The notes: generated by a model not told the origin, from the letters alone. A stretch of DNA of 9,112 bases from Rhodoferax sp. UBA5149 (GCF_002413825.1 NZ_DHXT01000161.1:19042-28153); one strand, 5' to 3'; positions 1 to 6,320 are shown, numbered from the stretch's first letter. Program-made: numbers and translations.

Positions 1-83
1 AAACCAGCCGTTTTCGGACATGTCCCCGGAGCTGGATGCGCACCTACAATCCAGAGCGCCAATCGATCAAACAAGTTCTATCC

Positions 84-88
84 GGGAG
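84..88 (+). promoter_or_regulatory. Ribosome binding site fixing the phosphohexomutase start
   Basis: GGGAG lies 7 nt upstream of the ATG at 96. It supports that ATG over the in-frame ATG at 36, which has no comparable purine-rich motif at the right distance and would add 20 residues unlike the usual N-terminus of the family. The leader at 1-95 shows no other feature I can defend. Confidence 0.6.
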
Positions 89-95
89 TCCGTCC

Positions 96-1478
96 ATGCA
101 GTTATCAGCATCCATTTTCAAGGCCTACGACATACGCGGCGTCGTGCCCGCCACCATCGACGAGGCGGTGGCCGAGGCCCTGGGCCGGGCCTTCGGCACG
201 GTGGCCCGCGCGGAGGGTGAAACGTCAGTGGCCGTGGGACGCGACGGCCGGCTCAGCGGCACTTCTTTGAGTGCCGCGCTGGTGCGGGGTCTGGTGGCGG
301 CCGGGGTCGATGTGATCGACATCGGCATGGCGACGACGCCGATGTTGTACTTCGCCGCCAGCACCCTGTGCCGCAGCGGCATTCAGCTCACCGGCAGCCA
401 CAACCCCAAGGACTACAACGGTTTCAAGATGGTGATGGCCGGGCGCGCCATTTACGGCGAAGAGATTCAGGCCTTGCGCCGCATGATGGAAGCGGAAACC
501 TGGTCGCTGCTGCCGGGCGGCAAGGTTCGGTCCGTTGACGTGTTCGAGGCCTATAAGGACCGTATCGTCGGCGACATCAAACTAGCACGCCCGATGAAAA
601 TCGTGGTGGACTCGGGCAACGGCATTGCCGGTGCCTCGGCGCCGGCCATTTTGCGGGCGATTGGCTGCGAGGTGACTGAGCTGTACAGCGAGGTGGACGG
701 CAATTTCCCCAACCACCATCCCGACCCGAGCAAGCCCGAGAACCTGCGCGACGTCATTGCCGCGGTGCAGGCCGGCGATGCCGAACTGGGTCTGGCGTTT
801 GACGGCGATGGCGACCGCCTGGGCATTGTCACCCGAGAGGGCAACAACATCTACCCCGACCGCCAGATGATGCTGTTCGCCCAGGATGTGTTGAGCCGCG
901 TGCCGGGCGGCACCATCCTGTTTGACGTGAAGTGTTCGCAGCGCCTGGCGCCCGCCATCGTGGCCGCCGGTGGCCAGCCCCTGATGTACAAGACCGGGCA
1001 CTCGCTGATCAAGGCCAAGATGAAGGAAGTCAACTCCCCGCTCGGCGGCGAGATGAGCGGCCACATCTTTTTCAAGGAGCGCTGGTTTGGCTTTGACGAT
1101 GGCACCTACGCGGGCAGTCGCCTGCTCGAAATTCTGAGCCGCTCGCCCGATGGCAGTGCCGTGCTCAACGCCTTGCCGACCAGTTTTTCAACGCCCGAGT
1201 TGAACGTCAAATGCGCCGAGGGCGAGCCGCATGCGCTGGTGGACAAACTGGTGGCCGATGCGCACTTTGCCGCACCCGCCGTCGTCAACACCATTGATGG
1301 TCTGCGCGTCGACTGGCCCGATGGCTTTGGCCTGATTCGCGCCTCCAACACCACGCCGGTGCTGGTGTTGCGCTTTGAAGGGCACACGCCCGAGGCCCTG
1401 CAGCGCATCGAAGACGAGATGCTGGCGCTGCTGCGCACCGTCAAGCCAGGCGCCGTGGTGGACGAGGCGTCGCATTGA
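96..1478 (+). CDS. Phosphomannomutase/phosphoglucomutase (alpha-D-phosphohexomutase)
   Basis: This cytoplasmic enzyme of the AlgC/ManB type interconverts hexose 6-phosphates and 1-phosphates (mannose, glucose), feeding nucleotide-sugar synthesis for LPS and other glycans. All four active-site loops of the family are visible, numbering from the ATG at 96. The phosphoserine loop TGSHNP has its catalytic Ser at residue 101. The metal loop DGDGDR spans 236-241. The sugar-specificity loop GEMSGH spans 318-323. The C-terminal phosphate-binding loop RASNTT starts at 415. The length of 460 aa is normal for the bifunctional proteobacterial enzyme (about 460). The ATG at 96 is chosen because MQLSASIFKAYDIRG is the typical family start and GGGAG precedes it; an in-frame ATG at 36 would give 480 aa. 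It lies 82 nt upstream of waaC on the same strand, fitting a role in LPS precursor supply. Substrate preference (mannose or glucose) cannot be decided from sequence. Confidence 0.95.
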   Translation: MQLSASIFKAYDIRGVVPATIDEAVAEALGRAFGTVARAEGETSVAVGRDGRLSGTSLSAALVRGLVAAGVDVIDIGMATTPMLYFAASTLCRSGIQLTGSHNPKDYNGFKMVMAGRAIYGEEIQALRRMMEAETWSLLPGGKVRSVDVFEAYKDRIVGDIKLARPMKIVVDSGNGIAGASAPAILRAIGCEVTELYSEVDGNFPNHHPDPSKPENLRDVIAAVQAGDAELGLAFDGDGDRLGIVTREGNNIYPDRQMMLFAQDVLSRVPGGTILFDVKCSQRLAPAIVAAGGQPLMYKTGHSLIKAKMKEVNSPLGGEMSGHIFFKERWFGFDDGTYAGSRLLEILSRSPDGSAVLNALPTSFSTPELNVKCAEGEPHALVDKLVADAHFAAPAVVNTIDGLRVDWPDGFGLIRASNTTPVLVLRFEGHTPEALQRIEDEMLALLRTVKPGAVVDEASH

Positions 1479-1480
1479 GC

Positions 1481-1557
1481 GCCGCCGGGCCGTCCCAAGG
1501 CGCGAAGGCCCCCGTGGGGGTCAGCGCAGTACACGCAGTGACAAGCGTGGGGGTTAA
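1481..1557 (+). repeat. Intergenic dispersed repeat (Comamonadaceae type)
   Basis: This GC-rich non-coding stretch fills nearly the whole gap between the phosphohexomutase and waaC. It carries a short hairpin, GGCCCC-CGTG-GGGGTC (1507-1522), and ends in AGTGACAAGCGTGGGGGTT. I recall very similar intergenic sequences, with a C-run/G-run hairpin followed by 'acgcagtgacaagcgtggggg', scattered through Comamonadaceae genomes; this is recall, not a search. There is no T-tract after the hairpin, so it is not a standard intrinsic terminator. It may still act as an mRNA-stability or partial termination element, which is speculation. Boundaries are approximate. Confidence 0.5.
1549..1553 (+). promoter_or_regulatory. 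Shine-Dalgarno-like G-run deciding the waaC TTG start
   Basis: GGGGG ends 7 nt before the TTG at 1561. An in-frame TAA at 1555-1557 blocks any earlier start, and later starts would delete the GDVVHA motif. The TTG is therefore forced by the sequence, although the G-run is a weak Shine-Dalgarno match. The G-run is also the tail of the repeat at 1481-1557. Confidence 0.5.
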
Positions 1558-1560
1558 CGT

Positions 1561-2571
1561 TTGAAGATTCTGATCGTCAAGCTCTCTTCGCTTGGCGATG
1601 TGGTGCACGCCATGCCGGCCGTTCAGGATATCCGTCGGGCGTATCCACAGGCACAGATTGACTGGGTGGTGGAGCGCGGTTTTGCCCCGCTGGTGCGGCG
1701 CTGCGCTGGCGTGCATCGTGTCATTGAGTGTGAATTGCGGCGTTGGCGCAAGTCGCCTTTGTCAAAGCCCACCCGGCAGGCCTGGCGCGCCTTCAAGACC
1801 GAGTTGCAGCGTGAGCGTTATGACGCGGTCATTGATCTACAGGGCCTGAGCAAATCGGCGTTGATCTCATGGCTGGCGCGGCTGGCGCCGCAGGGCAAGC
1901 GTTATGGCCTGGCGAACCAGACCGAAGGTTCCAGTTTCGAGGCGCCGGCGCGCTGGGTGGCTGATGTGGCTGTGTCCTTGCCGCCGCACATTCACGCCGT
2001 GACGCGTTCGCGTGCGTTGTGCGCCCGCGCGTTCGGCTACGCCATCCCCGACTTTCAGTCTTTTGGGCTGCTGGCCCGCGTGGATCAAGCGCCATCAGCT
2101 ATAAAAAACGTAGCGTCCGACGCCAAAGGTGTGGTGGCCCTGGTGCACGGCACCTCGCGCGCCGACAAGCAGTGGCCGCTCGTAAATTGGCGTGCCGTGG
2201 GCCAGCGCCTCAATGACAGCGGCTATGCCGTGGCCTTGGCCCATGGCAGCGATGAAGAACAAAGGCAAGCGCAGGAGATTGCCAGCGGTCTGGCCCAAGC
2301 GGTCGTTTGGCCGCGGCTGGCGCTGGACACCCTGACCGATGCGCTGGCCGCCTGCGCCGGTGTGATCGGCGTCGACAGCGGCTTGAGCCACATCGCCGTG
2401 GCGCTGGATTTGCCGCATGTGCAGATCTACAACTTTGATACCGCCTGGCGTACCGGGCCGCTGCAGAAGGCGCGCCAATGCAGCGTGTTTGCCGATCCAG
2501 CGCCGTCGGTGGACGCGGTCTGGCAGGCCTGGCGGGCGGTGTCGGCGGCGCACGCCGTGAAGACCGCATGA
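1561..2571 (+). CDS. waaC: Lipopolysaccharide heptosyltransferase I
   Basis: A GT9-family (GT-B fold) enzyme that transfers the first L-glycero-D-manno-heptose from ADP-heptose to Kdo2-lipid A on the cytoplasmic face of the inner membrane. The N-terminal domain opens with MKILIVKLSSLGDVVHAMP; Asp13 matches the conserved catalytic Asp of E. coli WaaC. Further marks are DLQGLSKSA, then in the C-terminal ADP-heptose domain HGTSRADKQWP (Lys203, equivalent to the phosphate-binding Lys in RDDKHWP) and GVDSGLSH (Asp272). The length of 336 aa is slightly more than the usual 320 or so. The start is TTG, forced by an in-frame stop six nt upstream. Residues 174-186 (VDQAPSAIKNVAS) in the interdomain linker are encoded by a repeat also found in waaA. 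The donor-site segment that is usually YGPTDP reads YNFDTAWRTGP (290-300). The stop overlaps the waaA start (ATGA), indicating translational coupling. Confidence 0.93.
   Translation: MKILIVKLSSLGDVVHAMPAVQDIRRAYPQAQIDWVVERGFAPLVRRCAGVHRVIECELRRWRKSPLSKPTRQAWRAFKTELQRERYDAVIDLQGLSKSALISWLARLAPQGKRYGLANQTEGSSFEAPARWVADVAVSLPPHIHAVTRSRALCARAFGYAIPDFQSFGLLARVDQAPSAIKNVASDAKGVVALVHGTSRADKQWPLVNWRAVGQRLNDSGYAVALAHGSDEEQRQAQEIASGLAQAVVWPRLALDTLTDALAACAGVIGVDSGLSHIAVALDLPHVQIYNFDTAWRTGPLQKARQCSVFADPAPSVDAVWQAWRAVSAAHAVKTA
2066..2115 (+). repeat. Intragenic repeat copy in waaC
   Basis: This stretch aligns without gaps to 3331-3380 in waaA, with 34 of 50 positions identical; the core 2079-2115 matches 26 of 37, including an exact 10-mer GATCAAGCGC. 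Both copies contain a small inverted repeat, here GCTA (2098-2101) with TAGC (2111-2114). Both are translated in the same frame as VDQAxxAIxx(V/I)AS. The sequence resembles a dispersed AT-richer repeat I recall from Rhodoferax/Polaromonas genomes (recall only). The left boundary is uncertain. Confidence 0.5.
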
Positions 2572-3908
2572 CACGCCTGCTGTACACCTGCTTCATGTGG
2601 CTGGTCCAGCCGTTTTTGCGTCGCAAACTCATCCAGCGCGGCCGCCAAGAGCCGGGTTACCTGGAGGCGGTGGAAGAACGATTCGGTGTCTACAAAAGCA
2701 GTTCACCGGTGGACGATGGCAACACCCTCTGGGTCCACGCCGTGTCACTCGGGGAAACACGCGCCGTCGCCGGGCTAGTGGCGCGGTTGCGCGAGCGCTG
2801 GCCCGGCATGCGCCTGCTGCTCACGCATGGCACGGCGACCGGCCGCGCGGAAGGTGCCAAGCTGCTGCAGCCGGGCGACCGCCAGACCTGGCAGCCGTGG
2901 GACACGCCGTGGGCGGTGCGGCGCTTTCTGGCTCACTACAAGCCGCGTATCGGGATCCTGATGGAAACCGAGATCTGGCCCAATCTGGCCGCCGGCTGCC
3001 AACAAGCCGGGGTGCCGCTGGTGCTGGCCAACGCGCGCTTGAGCGCGGTCTCCCTGCAGCGTAGCCGCCGGCTGGCCTGGCTGGCGCGTCCGGCCTATCG
3101 CCGTCTGGCCGCCGTCTGGGCGCAGACGCAGGAGGATGCGGCGCGCCTGCATGCATTGGGCGCCACGGTGCAGGGCGTGTTTGGCAATCTCAAGTTTGAC
3201 GCCACGCCCAACGCGGACCAGCTCGCCTGCGGCCGGGCCTGGCGCGGCCGGGCCGGCCGCCCCATCATTTTGTTTGCCAGTTCGCGCGATGGTGAAGAAC
3301 AGGCCTTGCTTCAGATATTGAGATCAAATCAGCCGCCAGCCCTCGTCGATCAAGCGCAATGTGCTATTTATTCGATAGCGAGCGCGATTCAATGGCTGAT
3401 CGTGCCGCGCCATCCGCAGCGCTTTGACGAGGTGGCGGCGCTGATCGCAAGGCAGGGCTTTGCCGTCTCGCGCCGCAGCGATTGGGGCGACGCACCGCCC
3501 GCAGCTGCGGGGCCGGATGCGAGCGCGATCTGGCTCGGTGATTCGCTGGGCGAAATGGCGCTGTACTACGGGCTGGCCGATTGTGCCTTGCTGGGTGGCA
3601 GTTTCGAGCCGCTGGGCGGGCAGAACCTGATCGAGGCCGCCGCCTGCGCCTGCCCGGTCGTGATGGGGCCGCACACCTTCAATTTTGCCGAAGCGGCCGA
3701 ACTGGCCGAAGGTGCCGGGGCCGCGCTGCGGGTGGCGTCGTTGCAGCAGGCGGTTCAAGCCGCGCAAGCACTGGTGCAGGACCCGGCTGCGCGCGCCGCC
3801 ATGGTCCGTGCCGCCGCCGGATTCTCAGGGGATCATCGCGGCGCGGTTGAAAAAACGGCCGCGGCGGTGCTGCCCCTACTGCACCAGCAGGGCGTTGACG
3901 CTCAGTAA
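2568..3908 (+). CDS. waaA: 3-deoxy-D-manno-octulosonic acid (Kdo) transferase
   Basis: A GT30 enzyme that transfers Kdo from CMP-Kdo to the lipid A precursor, before WaaC acts; it is anchored at the cytoplasmic face of the inner membrane. A hydrophobic N-terminal segment (about residues 4-17, LLYTCFMWLVQPFL) is the expected anchor. WVHAVSLGE carries the conserved catalytic Glu63. HGTATGR and METEIWPNL (132-140) follow in the N-domain. The C-domain has FASSRDGEE, IVPRHPQRF, GDSLGEMALYYG (324 on), a GGQN-type loop and HTFNFAE (369-375), all family signatures. The ATG at 2568 overlaps the waaC stop as ATGA and gives the normal N-terminus; an in-frame ATG at 2478 lies inside waaC and is rejected. 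The length of 446 aa exceeds the usual 425 or so, and the excess is explained by a repeat-encoded stretch around residues 253-272. The last 33 nt overlap the opposing tolC. Whether it adds one or more Kdo units cannot be read from sequence. Confidence 0.94.
   Translation: MTRLLYTCFMWLVQPFLRRKLIQRGRQEPGYLEAVEERFGVYKSSSPVDDGNTLWVHAVSLGETRAVAGLVARLRERWPGMRLLLTHGTATGRAEGAKLLQPGDRQTWQPWDTPWAVRRFLAHYKPRIGILMETEIWPNLAAGCQQAGVPLVLANARLSAVSLQRSRRLAWLARPAYRRLAAVWAQTQEDAARLHALGATVQGVFGNLKFDATPNADQLACGRAWRGRAGRPIILFASSRDGEEQALLQILRSNQPPALVDQAQCAIYSIASAIQWLIVPRHPQRFDEVAALIARQGFAVSRRSDWGDAPPAAAGPDASAIWLGDSLGEMALYYGLADCALLGGSFEPLGGQNLIEAAACACPVVMGPHTFNFAEAAELAEGAGAALRVASLQQAVQAAQALVQDPAARAAMVRAAAGFSGDHRGAVEKTAAAVLPLLHQQGVDAQ
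3322..3380 (+). repeat. Intragenic repeat copy in waaA
   Basis: This AT-richer patch within GC-rich waaA starts around GATCAAATC and ends with the inverted repeat GCTAT (3363-3367) / ATAGC (3375-3379). Positions 3331-3380 align to 2066-2115 in waaC. It is read through in frame and encodes roughly SNQPPALVDQAQCAIYSIAS, between the FASSRDGEE and IVPRHPQRF signatures of the Kdo transferase. I recall elements of the form 'atcaaat...cgctcgt-gatcaagcgc...gctat...atagc' scattered in Comamonadaceae; this was not searched. Outer boundaries are approximate. Confidence 0.55.
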
Positions 3909-5213
3909 GTCCTCGGCCCGGAGTGTGCCGTTGGCCTGGCGCAGTTTCAGCCCGCCCACCAGCACGTCATAGCGGGCCTTGGCCAGATCGCGCTTGGTCT
4001 GGAACAACTGGCTTTGTGAATTGAGCACGTCGATATTGATGCGCACGCCCACCTGGTAGCCCAGTTTGTTGGCGTCCAGCGCGCTCTGGCTGGAGGCCTC
4101 GGCGGCTTCCAGGGCCTTGACCTGGCCTTGGCCTGAGAGCACACCGAAGAAGACCGTGCGTGTGCCCTGCGCGACCGCGCGTTTCGCGCCTTCGAGGTCA
4201 TTGCGCGCTTTTTCTTCCAGCGCCAGGGTTTCCCGGATGCGGTTTTGCGTCGAGAAACCGGCGAACAGTGGCAGGTTGAAAGACAGGCCGATCGTGCCGG
4301 CATTGGCCCGGTAGCTACCGGGCAGGCTGCTGCCCGGGTTGCCGTCCGGGTAACGATTCACGCCGTAGCTGGCGGTCAGATCCAGTGTCGGCTTGTGGCC
4401 CGCTTCTGCCTTCTGGGTCTCCAACTGAGCGACTTCCAGCGCAGTCTTTGCCTGCTTGATGCTAGGGTGATCGACTTCCGATTGCTGAACCCAGACGTTG
4501 ACGTCGTTGGGCACCAGGGCCGGCAGTGCCAGCGGTTGCGCCAGGGGTTGGGGCTTGGCGTCGCTCTTGCCTACCAGCTGATCGAGCGCAATTTTCTTGA
4601 CGCGAAGGTCGTTCTCGGCCGCGATTTCCTGGGCGATCACGAGGTCAGACCGGGCCTGTGCCTCACGTGTGTCGGTGATGGTGGAGGTGCCCACTTCAAA
4701 GTTGCGTTTCGCCGACGCCAGCTGCTCGCCCACCGCCGCCTTCTGGGCTTGCACGAACGTCAGGCTGTCCTGCGCGGCCAGCACGTCAAAGTAGGCCTGG
4801 CTGACGCGCACGATCAAATCCTGATCGGCCGCGTCGAGTTGGGCTTGCGCGAGATCGACCAGCTTGAGGCCTTGCCTGTAACTGGCCCAGTTGCCCGGAC
4901 GGTACAGCGGCTGCGATGCGCTCACGGCGGCAGTCTGGGTGTCATAAGTGCGGTCGCTTTGGGGGATTCCGTCAGGAATCACTTCCTGGTTGGTGCGCGA
5001 CACGCCGGCTGACAGATTGGCCGTGGGCAGGACGGCCGCCTTGGCCTGGTCTGCCTTCGCGATGGTGGCGTCATACTGCGACTTGGCCGACTGGTAGGAC
5101 GCATCAAAGCTCCGTGCCGACTCGTACATGCCCACCAGGCTTTGTGCACGCACAGGCAGGGCCAGCGCCGCGCTGACGGCAATGAACAGGGGTAATAGAC
5201 GGAACGTTTTCAT
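3876..5213 (-). CDS. tolC: TolC-family outer-membrane channel (type I secretion/efflux)
   Basis: This outer-membrane/periplasmic trimeric channel protein serves as the exit duct for RND efflux pumps or type I secretion. A clear Sec signal peptide is present: MKTFRLLPLF followed by a hydrophobic stretch to ALALPVRA, with likely cleavage after Ala23. The mature protein shows the two-fold internal repeat of the outer-membrane efflux protein family: AYFDVLAA (140-147) with FEVGTSTITDTREAQ (172 on), echoed by TRTVFFGVLS (351 on) with YQVGVRINIDVLNSQSQLF (386 on). NLPLFAGF (313-320) is another family mark. The length of 445 aa is normal for the TIGR01844-type TolC. The ATG at 5213 is chosen because AAGG precedes it and it opens the signal peptide; an in-frame start at 5255 would add 14 residues before it. 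It is last in a - strand run after RND pump, methyltransferase and rhodanese genes. Its 3' end overlaps waaA by 33 nt. Confidence 0.92.
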   Translation of the reverse strand: MKTFRLLPLFIAVSAALALPVRAQSLVGMYESARSFDASYQSAKSQYDATIAKADQAKAAVLPTANLSAGVSRTNQEVIPDGIPQSDRTYDTQTAAVSASQPLYRPGNWASYRQGLKLVDLAQAQLDAADQDLIVRVSQAYFDVLAAQDSLTFVQAQKAAVGEQLASAKRNFEVGTSTITDTREAQARSDLVIAQEIAAENDLRVKKIALDQLVGKSDAKPQPLAQPLALPALVPNDVNVWVQQSEVDHPSIKQAKTALEVAQLETQKAEAGHKPTLDLTASYGVNRYPDGNPGSSLPGSYRANAGTIGLSFNLPLFAGFSTQNRIRETLALEEKARNDLEGAKRAVAQGTRTVFFGVLSGQGQVKALEAAEASSQSALDANKLGYQVGVRINIDVLNSQSQLFQTKRDLAKARYDVLVGGLKLRQANGTLRAEDLLSVNALLVQ

Positions 5214-5218
5214 GGGGG

Positions 5219-5222
5219 CCTT
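5219..5222 (-). promoter_or_regulatory. Ribosome binding site of tolC
   Basis: AAGG on the - strand lies 5 nt upstream of the ATG at 5213, separated by a CCCCC spacer. It decides the start in favour of the ATG that begins the signal peptide. Confidence 0.5.
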
Positions 5223-5279
5223 AAAGTCATCTGCAATGACGGGTTGTGACAGCAAGCGGGGGCGGTGTGCGCACCGAGC

Positions 5280-5621
5280 TCAATATCTGGGGATGGTCGG
5301 ATCCAGCTCGGCCGACCAGGCGTTGATGCCACCGGCGATATTGGCAACGTGGGAAAACCCCCGGCTCTGCAAAAACGAGGCCACCTGCATGCTGCGCGCC
5401 CCGTGATGGCACAGGCAGGCAATCGGTTGCTCGGGGTCGAGTTCGTTCAGGCGCGGTGGAATCAGCCCCATGGGAATGGCCACCAGCTCAAACCCGTCCG
5501 CCTTGATGCTGGCTACCCGCAACTCGGCCGCTTCGCGCACATCGAGCACCACGGGCGCGCCATGGCTGCGCGCTGTGTTCAGCCAGGCGGACAATTCAGA
5601 GGGTCGGACTTGGACAATCAT
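5280..5621 (-). CDS. Single-domain rhodanese-like sulfurtransferase
   Basis: A 113-aa cytoplasmic single-domain rhodanese, the size of GlpE, with no signal peptide or membrane segment. VVLDVRE (24-30) carries the conserved Asp/Arg pair at the domain entry. The active-site loop is CHHGARS with the persulfide-forming Cys at 71, and GGINAW (97-102) is the usual C-terminal signature. An intact Cys argues for real sulfur-transfer activity (thiosulfate or a protein persulfide as donor), but the substrate is unknown. It starts 4 nt after the upstream methyltransferase stop with no evident Shine-Dalgarno of its own, so translation probably depends on coupling. The tolC start follows 66 nt downstream. 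CHHGxRS rhodaneses next to this methyltransferase and tolC are, as I recall, a recurrent arrangement in Betaproteobacteria, but the functional link is not established. Confidence 0.88.
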   Translation of the reverse strand: MIVQVRPSELSAWLNTARSHGAPVVLDVREAAELRVASIKADGFELVAIPMGLIPPRLNELDPEQPIACLCHHGARSMQVASFLQSRGFSHVANIAGGINAWSAELDPTIPRY

Positions 5622-5625
5622 GCGA

Positions 5626-6279
5626 TCAAAAATGAAAAGGTGAAGGTTCGGGGAAATTGAGCAGACGCGGTGCGACCGTGTCCCACGGCTGGCTGGTTTT
5701 GAATTCGGTCTCGCCGGTGCGGGTGACCAGGGTGGCGCGCATCATCGGCTCGTCACCCACAATCGCCATCAGCCGGCCGCCGACCTTGAGTTGCGCGAGC
5801 AGGGACTGCGGCACCTCGGCCACCGAGCCACTCATCATGATGACGTCAAACGGACCTTCGGCTGGGGCTCCAACGGCGCCGTCGAACTGCCGCACTTCGG
5901 CGTTGTGGATGCCGGCTTTTTGCAGATTGGCGCGCGCAAGTTTGACCAGTTCGGGCTCGATTTCCAGTGAAATAACGCGCTGCGCCCGGTGTGCCAGCAG
6001 CGCTGCCATGTAGCCGGAGCCGGTGCCGATTTCCAGCACTTTTTCGTGTTTTTGAACCGCTGCGTCCTGCAGCATGCGGGCTTCAACGCGGGGCGCGAGC
6101 ATGTACTGGCCCTGGCCCAGGGGAATTTCCATGTCCACAAACGCCAGCGCCTTGTGCGCCAAGGGGACGAAGTCCTCGCGTTTGACGACCGACAGCAGGT
6201 GCAGAACGTCGGTATCCAGAACGTTCCAGGGCCGAATCTGCTGTTCGATCATGTTGAAGCGGGTTTGTTCTAAATTCAT
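5626..6279 (-). CDS. Protein-L-isoaspartate O-methyltransferase-like SAM methyltransferase
   Basis: A 217-aa class I SAM-dependent methyltransferase of the PCMT family, likely cytoplasmic. SAM motif I is VLEIGTGSGYMAALLA (81-96), followed by the acidic SLEIEPE (104-110) and DGAVG (133-137). FVPLAHKALAFVDMEIPLG (37-55) aligns with the FVP..AY.D..LPIG region of Pcm. The family would repair isoaspartyl residues by methylating their carboxylate. However, the substrate-binding segment normally read as GQTISQP is GQYMLAP (57-63), which lacks the conserved Thr/Ser. TAAPPEIP is SGSVAEVP (150-157), and the C-terminal EPVRFVPL segment is APRLLNFPE. It may therefore be a divergent paralogue without repair activity. 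The start at 6279 has GGAG 7 nt upstream. Its stop is 4 nt before the rhodanese start, and the RND gene ends 41 nt upstream. Confidence 0.82.
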   Translation of the reverse strand: MNLEQTRFNMIEQQIRPWNVLDTDVLHLLSVVKREDFVPLAHKALAFVDMEIPLGQGQYMLAPRVEARMLQDAAVQKHEKVLEIGTGSGYMAALLAHRAQRVISLEIEPELVKLARANLQKAGIHNAEVRQFDGAVGAPAEGPFDVIMMSGSVAEVPQSLLAQLKVGGRLMAIVGDEPMMRATLVTRTGETEFKTSQPWDTVAPRLLNFPEPSPFHF

Positions 6280-6286
6280 TTAGGTA

Positions 6287-6290
6287 CTCC
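6287..6290 (-). promoter_or_regulatory. Ribosome binding site of the PCMT-like gene
   Basis: GGAG on the - strand lies 7 nt before the ATG at 6279. It sits within the 41-nt gap (6280-6320) after the RND stop codon. No convincing -35/-10 pair is seen in this gap, which favours read-through from the RND gene. Confidence 0.55.
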
Positions 6291-6320
6291 AGGGGGTATG
6301 TTAACTGATTTCAAGAAATT

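Noticed and set aside
16..25. Perfect 10-bp palindrome GGACATGTCC near the left edge.
   Set aside because: Too short to separate from chance, with no second copy seen and no recognised regulator motif.
45..50. TACAAT as a possible -10 box for the phosphohexomutase gene.
   Set aside because: One mismatch to TATAAT, but no acceptable -35 hexamer at 16-18 nt upstream; not enough to call a promoter.
1507..1522. GC hairpin after the phosphohexomutase gene as an intrinsic terminator.
   Set aside because: No T-tract follows; it is better explained as part of the dispersed repeat.
3230..3254. Direct repeat CGGCCGGGCC with 15-nt period in waaA (GRAWR / GRAGR).
   Set aside because: Two copies only, in phase with codons in GC-rich sequence; likely simple slippage or composition, with no evident function.
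4245..5012. A 255-codon open frame on the + strand, antisense to tolC.
   Set aside because: It has no family motif and a shadow-like composition, while the - strand gene has a signal peptide and TolC family repeats.
5263..5276. Small hairpin CGGTG...CACCG between the rhodanese and tolC.
   Set aside because: Short stem with a tiny loop and no T-tract in either direction; no basis to call it an attenuator or terminator.
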